From: F1-60-MAGs149 sp032119475
Lineage (GTDB): Bacteria; Actinomycetota; Thermoleophilia; Gaiellales; F1-60-MAGs149
Direction of reading: 5' to 3'
Assembly (NCBI GenBank): GCA_032119475.1
Contig: JAUMCA010000062.1
Location: 1 to 5,818 of the forward strand
Length of the DNA: 5,818 nt
In this document: positions 1 to 4,779 of the stretch, one piece after another
How the letters are laid out: each line of letters begins with the position of its first letter
Numbering within the stretch: the stretch's first letter is position 1
Translations under genes and position numbers: made by a program
The notes under the pieces: generated by a model
Database searches by the model: none
Told to the model about the DNA's origin: nothing
Seen by the model: the letters and a program-made list of their open reading frames with translations, nothing else

Positions 1-1
1 G

Positions 2-649
2 GCGATGATGAAGGACTTCATGAACGGCCGGAAGGTCGAGTGGAACGGCAAGGAGCTGCAGCTCGCGTGGGCGCAGGACCAGCCGGAGATCCCGTTCTAC
101 CTGGCCGGCTACGGTCCGAAGGCGCTTGCCGTCGCGGGTCGCGTCGGTGACGGCGTGATCATCCAGCTCGCCGATCCGGAGATCATCCAGTGGATCATGG
201 GTGTCGCCCGCAAGGCGGCCGAGGAGGCGGGACGCGATCCCGACCTGCTCGAGCCGATCGTCTGCGCGCCGGCGGTGCTGATGGACGACATGGCCGCGGC
301 ACGCGACGCGTCCCGCTGGTTCCCCGCGATGGTGTCGAACCACGTCTTCGACCTGCTGCAGCGGTACGACCGCTCGGAGCTGCCGGACGCGCTGACGTCG
401 TACATGGAGCGCCGCGAGTTCTACAACTACGACGACCACTCCCGCGAGGGCGCCGCCCACGGCGAATTCGTCGACGACGAGACGGCGGACCGGTTCAGCA
501 TCCTCGGCACCGTCGACCAGCACATCGCCAAGCTCAAGGAGCTCGAGGCGATCGGCGTCAAGCACTACAACATCTACCTGATGGCCGGCGATCGCGAGCG
601 CACGATCGACGTGTACGGCAAGGAGATCATCCCGCAGTTCGCGGCGTAG
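2..649 (+). CDS. LLM-class F420-dependent oxidoreductase, CPS_4081-like (5'-truncated by window edge)
   Basis: This is the C-terminal part of a luciferase-like (TIM-barrel) oxidoreductase expected to use reduced F420 or flavin; the substrate is unknown. The reading frame is open to the left edge, so the ATG at 5 is probably internal. About 215 residues are visible, whereas relatives are about 330, so roughly the first third is missing. Diagnostic stretches are YLAGYGPKALAVAGRVGDGV near the start of the visible part, then IIQLADPEIIQW, the EEAGRDPD segment, RWFPAMVSNHVFDLLQRY, FVDDETADRFSILGT and the C-terminal YGKEIIPQF. From memory these match the TIGR03842 (CPS_4081) family closely. In actinobacteria, members of that family often sit near dihydropyrimidinase-type genes, which fits the cyclic amidohydrolase at the other end of this window. 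The gene ends with TAG and is convergent with the M20 hydrolase. Subfamily placement is fairly sure; the function is not. Confidence 0.87.
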   Translation, partial: AMMKDFMNGRKVEWNGKELQLAWAQDQPEIPFYLAGYGPKALAVAGRVGDGVIIQLADPEIIQWIMGVARKAAEEAGRDPDLLEPIVCAPAVLMDDMAAARDASRWFPAMVSNHVFDLLQRYDRSELPDALTSYMERREFYNYDDHSREGAAHGEFVDDETADRFSILGTVDQHIAKLKELEAIGVKHYNIYLMAGDRERTIDVYGKEIIPQFAA

Positions 650-651
650 GA

Positions 652-665
652 ACGCCGTCCGGCGT
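652..665 (+). terminator. short GC hairpin just after the oxidoreductase stop codon (possible terminator)
   Basis: ACGCCG and CGGCGT form a perfect inverted repeat two bases after the TAG stop at 647-649. The loop would be short (TC, or GTCC with a 5-bp stem), and no T-run follows. Actinobacteria often lack U-tracts at terminators, so a weak U-less terminator is possible. In sequence this GC-rich, a chance hairpin is also quite possible. A second, wider inverted repeat (AGGAACGC at 648-655 with GCGTTCCT at 703-710) encloses it. Confidence 0.25.
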
Positions 666-677
666 GCGATCCGGTAT

Positions 678-699
678 CACGCCGGTCGCACGCCGGTCG
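678..699. repeat. 11-bp tandem direct duplication
   Basis: CACGCCGGTCG occurs twice back to back (678-688 and 689-699) in the intergenic space between two convergent genes. It looks like a simple slippage duplication. It lies inside the loop of the wider 8-bp inverted repeat at 648-655/703-710. No function can be read from it. Confidence 0.7.
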
Positions 700-734
700 C
701 GCGCGTTCCTCACATCGCGGGCCTTCAAGCGATC

Positions 735-775
735 CTTAATGAAACAAAGGGGCCAGGCCCCTTTGTTTCATTAAG
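735..775. repeat. perfect 41-bp palindrome, REP-like (longer-arm variant)
   Basis: Two perfectly complementary 20-bp arms (735-754 and 756-775) flank a single central A at 755. From outside to centre each arm reads CTTAATGAAACAAAGGGGCC. The core is the same as in the paired palindromes at 4719-4779, except that CAAA is added on one arm and the complementary TTTG on the other. The right end contains the TAA stop (771-773 read on the - strand) of the M20 hydrolase. As RNA it would fold from either strand into a stem with A-rich and U-rich flanks, so it could also serve as a bidirectional terminator between the two convergent genes. It is most likely a REP-type dispersed element; copies elsewhere in the genome cannot be checked here. 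Confidence 0.9.
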
Positions 776-2009
776 CGGAGCCGACGCGGGCGATGGCGCG
801 CTCGGCCGTGATGCCGAAGGCCTTCGCGGCGAGCAGGAGGTGCTCCTCCGGCGTGTCCTCCTCGACGCAGTGCGAGAGGCCGTTGGTCGACGAGGCGAAC
901 AGCATCACGGTCGGGACCATGCGCGCCATCTCGGCCGCATCGTGCAGCGGACCGCTCGGCAGCGCGCGATCGGTGCCCGTGACCTCCTGCACCGCCGCGC
1001 GGGCGTCGGCGATGAGGTCGTCGTCGAACGGGATCGGCGGGATCCGCCAGAGGGGCTGCCACTCGACCGTGCAGCCGAACTCGGCGGCGGCCTCCTCCGA
1101 CGCGGCGCGGGCGTCGTCGTTCATCGCCCGCAGGACGTCGGGATCGAGGTGGCGCTGGTCGACGAGGATCTCGGTGACGCCCGGGACGGCGGTGACCACA
1201 CCCGGCGTGCAGGTCGCGTTGCCGATCGTGGAGACGCCCTCGTGGCGGATCGCGACGTCGCGCAGGAGGAGCGCGAAGCGCGCGGCCGCGGCGAACGTGT
1301 CCTTGCGGTGCAGCATCGGCGTCGACCCGGCGTGCGCGGCCTGGCCGCGGAAGGTGACGGTGTAGCGCTCGACGCCGACGGTGCCGAGCACCGCGCCGAC
1401 GGCGAGCCCCTCGCTCTCCAGCACCGGGCCCTGCTCGATGTGGAGCTCGAGGTACGCACGCACCGGCTCGATGCGGCGCTTGGCGAGATGCGCCTGGTCG
1501 AGATCCACCCCCATCGCCTTGAGCGCCGCGTCGAGCGTGATGCCGTCCTTGTCGGTCAGCTTCCTCACGTCGTCGATCTCGAGCGTGCCGGCGAACGCGG
1601 ACGAGCCGAGCAGGCTGCGACCGAAGCGCGCTCCCTCCTCGTCGGCCCAGTCGACGAGCGCGACGGTGCACGGCGGCGTCCCCATCGCGTGCGCCATGCG
1701 CAGCACCTCGAGCCCGCCCATCACGCCGAGCACGCCGTCCAGCCAGCCGCCGGCCGGCACGGCGTCGACGTGACTGCCGACCACCACGGTCTCCGGGCGG
1801 GCGCCCGGCAGGACGGCCCAGATGTTGCCGCACTCGTCCATCTCGACCTCGACGGGCAGCTCCGCCAGCTTGGCGCGCAGGAAATCGCGCGCCTTGACCC
1901 AGTCGTCGGTCCAGGCGAGGCGCCGGGCGCCCTCCGGACCACCCGTCAGCGCGCGCAGCTCCTCGAGATCGCGGACGACGCGGGTGGGATCGAACGTGTC
2001 GGCAGCCAT
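771..2009 (-). CDS. M20-family Zn-dependent amidohydrolase (allantoate amidohydrolase / N-carbamoyl-L-amino acid hydrolase type)
   Basis: A complete 412-residue binuclear metal hydrolase, cytosolic, with no signal peptide. The family hydrolyses N-carbamoyl amino acids, allantoate or ureidoglycine-type substrates, releasing ammonia and CO2. The visible motifs are GSHVDAVPAGGWLDGVLGV (79-96), EEGARFGRSLLGSSAF (124-139), ELHIEQGPVLE (188-198), FRGQAAHAGSTPM (220-232) and NGLSHCVEED (376-385). Predicted metal ligands are H80, D91, E125, H190 and H380, with E124 as catalytic base; H226 and R286 sit at substrate-binding positions. Two normally conserved spots differ: SGPLHDA (352-358) replaces the usual SGAGHDA, and the NVIPG-type segment reads TAVPG (273-277), so a usual Asn is Thr. 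The length is normal for the family. No good Shine-Dalgarno sequence precedes the ATG, and a TATTGT element six bases upstream suggests a leaderless transcript. The gene is divergent from the lyase operon. The family is certain; the substrate is open. Confidence 0.93.
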   Translation of the reverse strand: MAADTFDPTRVVRDLEELRALTGGPEGARRLAWTDDWVKARDFLRAKLAELPVEVEMDECGNIWAVLPGARPETVVVGSHVDAVPAGGWLDGVLGVMGGLEVLRMAHAMGTPPCTVALVDWADEEGARFGRSLLGSSAFAGTLEIDDVRKLTDKDGITLDAALKAMGVDLDQAHLAKRRIEPVRAYLELHIEQGPVLESEGLAVGAVLGTVGVERYTVTFRGQAAHAGSTPMLHRKDTFAAAARFALLLRDVAIRHEGVSTIGNATCTPGVVTAVPGVTEILVDQRHLDPDVLRAMNDDARAASEEAAAEFGCTVEWQPLWRIPPIPFDDDLIADARAAVQEVTGTDRALPSGPLHDAAEMARMVPTVMLFASSTNGLSHCVEEDTPEEHLLLAAKAFGITAERAIARVGSA

Positions 2010-2015
2010 GCGGGG

Positions 2016-2021
2016 ACAATA
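2016..2021 (-). promoter_or_regulatory. candidate -10 element for a leaderless M20 hydrolase transcript
   Basis: On the - strand TATTGT is followed by six bases and then the ATG at 2009, so transcription would start at or next to the start codon. No convincing ribosome binding site sits at the usual distance; the nearest purine run (GAAGG) is about 16 bases upstream. I see no clear -35 hexamer at 16-18 bp. Leaderless mRNAs are common in actinobacteria, which supports this reading, but the evidence is one hexamer. Confidence 0.35.
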
Positions 2022-2033
2022 CTGCCTTCAGCA

Positions 2034-2061
2034 TTGGATTTCGTGGGTTCGCGGGTATGCT
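2034..2061 (+). promoter_or_regulatory. candidate sigma70-type promoter of the lyase-dehydrogenase operon
   Basis: TTGGAT (2034-2039), a 16-bp spacer and TATGCT (2056-2061) resemble -35 and -10 boxes. The start site would be near 2068, giving a leader of under 20 bases that holds the GAGGAG ribosome binding site. The region is visibly more AT-rich than its surroundings. It lies back-to-back with the candidate - strand promoter in a 76-bp divergent gap. A 6-bp inverted repeat, CAGCAT (2029-2034) and ATGCTG (2057-2062), brackets the two boxes and could be an operator. Confidence 0.45.
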
Positions 2062-2074
2062 GCCGCCACTCGAA

Positions 2075-2080
2075 GAGGAG
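2075..2080 (+). promoter_or_regulatory. ribosome binding site of the HMG-CoA lyase-type gene
   Basis: GAGGAG lies five bases before the ATG at 2086. It decides the start, because the same frame stays open far upstream into sequence antisense to the M20 gene. The conserved DVGPRDGLQND motif also begins only seven residues after this ATG. Confidence 0.75.
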
Positions 2081-2085
2081 ACGCG

Positions 2086-2988
2086 ATGCGCATCACGATC
2101 TGCGACGTCGGCCCGCGTGACGGGCTCCAGAACGACCCGGTCCAGCTCGAGCCGGCGGTGCGCGCGGAGCTCGTCGACCGCCTTTCCGAGACCGGCCTGC
2201 CGCGCATCGAGGCGACGTCGTTCGTGAATCCCAAGGCCGTGCCCCGCATGGCGGGCGCCGCCGAGGTGATGGGCGCGATCACGCGCAAGCCGGGCGTCCT
2301 CTACGCCGCCCTCGTGCTCAACGGCCGCGGGCTCGACGACGCGCTGGCCGCGAACGCGGACGAGATCCACGTCGCCTACCCGCTGACCACGACGTTCTGC
2401 CGCAAGAACCAGAACGTCACGCTCGACGAGGCCACCGAGATCGCGCAGCAGCTCATCCAGGGCGCCAAGGCGGCCGGCAAGCGCGCGACGATGACCCTCG
2501 GGGTCTCGTTCGGCTGCCCGTTCGAGGGACCGGTCGACCCCGGCCTCGTGGTGGAGCACGCGCGCATCGCGAAGGCCAGCGGCGCCGACGAGGTGATCCT
2601 CGCCGACACGGTGGGCGTCGCGGTGCCGACGCAGATCGCCGCGCTCGTCCCGGCCGCCATCGAGGCCTGCCCGGGGACGCCGATCGGCCTCCACCTGCAC
2701 AACACCCGCAACACCGGCTACGCGAACGCGGCCGTCGGCATCGAAGCCGGCGCGACGATCCTCGACGCCTCCATCGGCGGCCTCGGCGGCTGTCCGTTCG
2801 CGCCGCGCGCGACCGGCAACATCGCCACCGAGGACCTCGTCTACATGCTCGACGGCATGGGGATCGAGACCGGCGTCGACCTCGACGCGCTGATCCGGGT
2901 CAGCGAGTGGCTGTCCGGCGTCATGGGCAAGGACCTGCCCGGCCTCGTGCATCGCGCCGGCCCGTTCGTCCCGGTCGGCAGCGACTAG
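2086..2988 (+). CDS. hydroxymethylglutaryl-CoA lyase-family protein (HMGL-like, HNTR variant)
   Basis: A 300-residue TIM-barrel lyase of the HMG-CoA lyase/DRE-metallolyase superfamily. The type reaction is retro-Claisen cleavage of 3-hydroxy-3-methylglutaryl-CoA to acetyl-CoA and acetoacetate; related enzymes cleave other 3-hydroxy-acyl-CoAs. The N-terminal signature DVGPRDGLQND (7-17) gives catalytic R11 and metal ligand D12. IEATSFVNPKAVP follows with E42, then HLHNTRN with metal ligands H203 and H205, and GGLGGCPFAPRATGN with catalytic C236 and N245. The spacings from H203 to C236 (33) and from C236 to N245 (9) equal those I recall for the human enzyme (H233, C266, N275), so the active site looks complete. 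The HNTR sequence replaces the HDTY seen in classical mitochondrial-type HMG-CoA lyases, and APR replaces the usual APG or AQG, so the acyl-CoA substrate may not be HMG-CoA. It is the first gene of a three-gene + strand operon, 38 bp ahead of the next. Confidence 0.9.
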   Translation: MRITICDVGPRDGLQNDPVQLEPAVRAELVDRLSETGLPRIEATSFVNPKAVPRMAGAAEVMGAITRKPGVLYAALVLNGRGLDDALAANADEIHVAYPLTTTFCRKNQNVTLDEATEIAQQLIQGAKAAGKRATMTLGVSFGCPFEGPVDPGLVVEHARIAKASGADEVILADTVGVAVPTQIAALVPAAIEACPGTPIGLHLHNTRNTGYANAAVGIEAGATILDASIGGLGGCPFAPRATGNIATEDLVYMLDGMGIETGVDLDALIRVSEWLSGVMGKDLPGLVHRAGPFVPVGSD

Positions 2989-3010
2989 CCCGGCCCGTTC
3001 CCCCTCCGGC

Positions 3011-3019
3011 AGAAGAGAG
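3011..3019 (+). promoter_or_regulatory. ribosome binding site of the 3-hydroxyisobutyrate dehydrogenase-type gene
   Basis: A purine run AGAAGAGAG ends seven bases before the ATG at 3027. It supports this start over the open frame that continues upstream into the lyase gene. The Rossmann motif begins about nine residues after this ATG, as expected for the family. Confidence 0.6.
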
Positions 3020-3026
3020 CATCGCC

Positions 3027-3929
3027 ATGTCCGAGTTCACCAGGACCCGTGTCGCCTTCATCGGCGTCGGCACGATGGGCCGCCACCTCGTGCGCCACCT
3101 CGTCGAGGCCGGCCACGACGTGCGCGCGTACGACAACGTGCCGGAGGCGATGGCGTACGCCGCGTCGATCGGCGCCGACGCCTCCGCGGCCTCCGCGGCG
3201 GACGCCGCCCGCGACGCCGAGGTCGCGCTGCTGTCGCTGCCCTCGCCGGCGCTGGTCCGCCAGGTCGCCCACGAGGTCGGCGAGGCGCTGCCCGACGGCG
3301 CGCTGCTCGCCGACGTCTCGACCAGCCCGCCCGCCCTCGCCGAGGAGCTGGCCGGTGCCTTCGAGCCGCGGCTGGTCGTCGCCGACTGCCCGCTGTCCGG
3401 CGGGCCCGTCGGCGCGGAGGCCGGCACGCTGTCGTCGATGATCGGCGGCTCGGAGGAGGCATACGCCCGTCTCGCCCCGCTGGCCGAGGCGTGGAGCGGC
3501 TTCGTCGTCCACACCGGCGGGCACGGCACCGGCCAGGCCGCGAAGCTGTGCAACAACATGCTGGCCGGCACGCACATGGCGGCGCTGTGCCTGTCCTTGC
3601 AGGCCGCGCGGCGCGCCGGCCTCGACGATCGCGTCCTGTTCGAGATCCTGTCGCGCTCGACGGGCGACTCGCGCGTGCTGCGCGCCCGCTATCCCGCCCC
3701 GGGCGTGGACGACGCGCATCCGTCGAACCGCGACTTCGAGGCCCTGTTCACCCTCGACCTGATGACGAAGGACATGGAGCTGTCGGAGGAGTTCGTGCGC
3801 AACGCCGGCCTCGACACCTCGCTCCTCGACACCGTCAACGCGATCTACCACGAGGCCCAGGAGGCCGGCCTCGGACAGCTCGACTACTCCGGCCTCGTCA
3901 AGCTCGTGCGCACCACCGAGGAGGACTGA
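3027..3929 (+). CDS. NAD(P)-dependent beta-hydroxyacid dehydrogenase (3-hydroxyisobutyrate dehydrogenase family)
   Basis: A 300-residue cytosolic dehydrogenase, the normal length for the family, which interconverts beta-hydroxyacids and their semialdehydes (3-hydroxyisobutyrate, tartronate semialdehyde, 3-hydroxypropionate and relatives). The N-terminal Rossmann fold carries GVGTMG (13-18), with D36 at the end of the second strand (AYDN), which favours NAD over NADP. PLSGGPVGAEAGTL is the substrate-binding motif, and GTGQAAKLCNN gives the predicted catalytic lysine K173 and N177 of the K-x3-N motif. The C-terminal all-helical domain contains FTLDLMTKDMEL, also typical of the family. The gene lies 38 bp after the lyase gene and two bases before the SDR gene, so the three are almost certainly co-transcribed. 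The family is sure; the substrate is not. Thymine- or valine-type degradation products and hydroxy acids from ring opening are all compatible. Confidence 0.92.
   Translation: MSEFTRTRVAFIGVGTMGRHLVRHLVEAGHDVRAYDNVPEAMAYAASIGADASAASAADAARDAEVALLSLPSPALVRQVAHEVGEALPDGALLADVSTSPPALAEELAGAFEPRLVVADCPLSGGPVGAEAGTLSSMIGGSEEAYARLAPLAEAWSGFVVHTGGHGTGQAAKLCNNMLAGTHMAALCLSLQAARRAGLDDRVLFEILSRSTGDSRVLRARYPAPGVDDAHPSNRDFEALFTLDLMTKDMELSEEFVRNAGLDTSLLDTVNAIYHEAQEAGLGQLDYSGLVKLVRTTEED
3918..3925 (+). promoter_or_regulatory. ribosome binding site of the SDR gene, embedded in the preceding gene's last codons
   Basis: GAGGAGGA lies inside the last codons of the upstream dehydrogenase, where it encodes the acidic EED tail, and ends six bases before the ATG at 3932. 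Ribosomes finishing the upstream gene terminate two bases before this start, which points to translational coupling and balanced output of the two dehydrogenases. Confidence 0.75.
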
Positions 3930-3931
3930 CC

Positions 3932-4720
3932 ATGCCCGACCACACCATCTCGTTCGCCACCGACGGCGTCGCCGTCGTCACGGGGGCGGCGCAGGGCATC
4001 GGCCAGGCCGCCGCGGTCGCGCTCGCGCAGCAGGGCGCCGACGTCGCGTGCGTCGACCTCGACCCGTCGCGCTGCGCGGAGACCGTCGCGATGGTCGAGG
4101 CCCTCGGCCGGCGGGCGCTGGCCGTCGGCTGCGACGTCTCGTCGAAGGCGGACGTCGACGCCGCCGCGGAGCGGATCGTCGCGGAGCTCGGCCCGATCGC
4201 CTTCCTGACGACCTGCGCCGGCGTGCTGACGGAGAACGTGTCGGCCGAGGACGTCAAGGACGCCGACCTCGACACGCTGTGGAGCGTCAACGTCAAGGGC
4301 TCGTTCAACTGGGCCGTCGCGGCCTCGCGGTCGATGATCCCGGCGGGCCGGGGCAGCATCGTCCTGCTCTCGTCGCAGGCGGCGCTCGTGTCGCTGCCGA
4401 GCCAGGCCGGCTACTCGATGTCGAAGGGCGCCGTCGCGACGATGGCGCGCAGCCTCGCGATCGACTGGGCGAAGCACGGCGTGACCGTCAACGCCATCTG
4501 CCCGACCTTCATCTGGACGCCGATGGCCGCGCCGATGCTCGAGATCCCCGAGGTGCACGGCGCGGCGATCCGGCGCATCCCGATCGGCCGCGTCGGCCAG
4601 CCGAAGGACATCGGCGGCGTGGTCGCCTTCCTCTGCTCCCCGGCCGCGTCGCTGATCACCGGCGTCGTGCTGCCGGTCGACGGCGGCTGGACGGCCGGCG
4701 AGCCCGAGCTCCCGCTGTGA
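3932..4720 (+). CDS. short-chain dehydrogenase/reductase (classical SDR)
   Basis: A 262-residue classical SDR with one Rossmann fold, cytosolic, oxidising or reducing a hydroxyl/keto group. Cofactor binding is shown by TGAAQGIG (17-24), with D42 at the end of the second strand (CVDLD), indicating NAD(H). The catalytic tetrad is visible: N120 (VNVKG), S148 (LLSSQA), Y161 and K165 (YSMSK). The sequence after the lysine, VTVNAICPTFIWTPM, and the C-terminal VDGGWTAGE are standard. One oddity is TCAG (94-97) in place of the structural NNAG. Many sugar-acid, polyol and hydroxyacid dehydrogenases look like this, so the substrate cannot be named. The gene is the last of the operon, and its TGA stop is the first three bases of the palindromic repeat pair that follows. 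Confidence 0.93.
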   Translation: MPDHTISFATDGVAVVTGAAQGIGQAAAVALAQQGADVACVDLDPSRCAETVAMVEALGRRALAVGCDVSSKADVDAAAERIVAELGPIAFLTTCAGVLTENVSAEDVKDADLDTLWSVNVKGSFNWAVAASRSMIPAGRGSIVLLSSQAALVSLPSQAGYSMSKGAVATMARSLAIDWAKHGVTVNAICPTFIWTPMAAPMLEIPEVHGAAIRRIPIGRVGQPKDIGGVVAFLCSPAASLITGVVLPVDGGWTAGEPELPL

Positions 4721-4747
4721 ATGAAAGGGGTCTGGCCCCTTTCATTC
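4719..4747. repeat. 29-bp REP-like palindrome, copy 1 of a mirror-image pair
   Basis: Perfect 12-bp arms, GAATGAAAGGGG (4719-4730) and CCCCTTTCATTC (4736-4747), flank the 5-base loop TCTGG. It is the exact reverse complement of the second copy at 4751-4779, with only TGT between them. The left end overlaps the SDR stop codon TGA (4718-4720). It has the same core as the 41-bp palindrome at 735-775, without the extra CAAA/TTTG. The stem could also work as a terminator for the operon, though there are only three Ts after it. Confidence 0.92.
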
Positions 4748-4750
4748 TGT

Positions 4751-4779
4751 GAATGAAAGGGGCCAGACCCCTTTCATTC
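4751..4779. repeat. 29-bp REP-like palindrome, copy 2 of a mirror-image pair
   Basis: Same 12-bp arms as copy 1, with loop CCAGA, the reverse complement of the copy 1 loop. With the flanking T at 4718 and A at 4780, the two copies form a 63-bp inverted repeat with 30-bp arms around TGT. The right end overlaps the TGA stop (4778-4780 on the - strand) of the cyclic amidohydrolase gene. The arrangement resembles the paired, oppositely oriented REP units (BIMEs) known from enterobacteria. Confidence 0.92.

Noticed and set aside
2..649. RutA-type pyrimidine monooxygenase
   Set aside because: The visible motifs (GYGPKALAVAGRV, QLADPEIIQW, SNHVFDLLQRY) fit the F420-dependent CPS_4081-like group rather than RutA, and no other rut gene is seen.
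735..775. Simple intrinsic terminator as the only explanation for the palindrome
   Set aside because: It may terminate transcription, but the shared core with the pair at 4719-4779 and the matched changes in both arms are better explained by a dispersed REP-like family. There is no long T-run.
840..2120. A 426-codon + strand open frame antisense to the M20 gene
   Set aside because: Its low-complexity Arg/Ala/Val/His-rich translation has no recognisable fold and no ribosome binding site. The M20 gene on the opposite strand is clearly real.
736..2952. A very long open frame (738 codons) on the - strand spanning the M20 gene and the antisense of the lyase gene
   Set aside because: It is a GC-driven shadow frame: the translation is Arg/Ala/Gly-rich with no family motifs, while both genes it overlaps in other frames have full catalytic signatures. 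It runs through the palindrome and the divergent promoter region.
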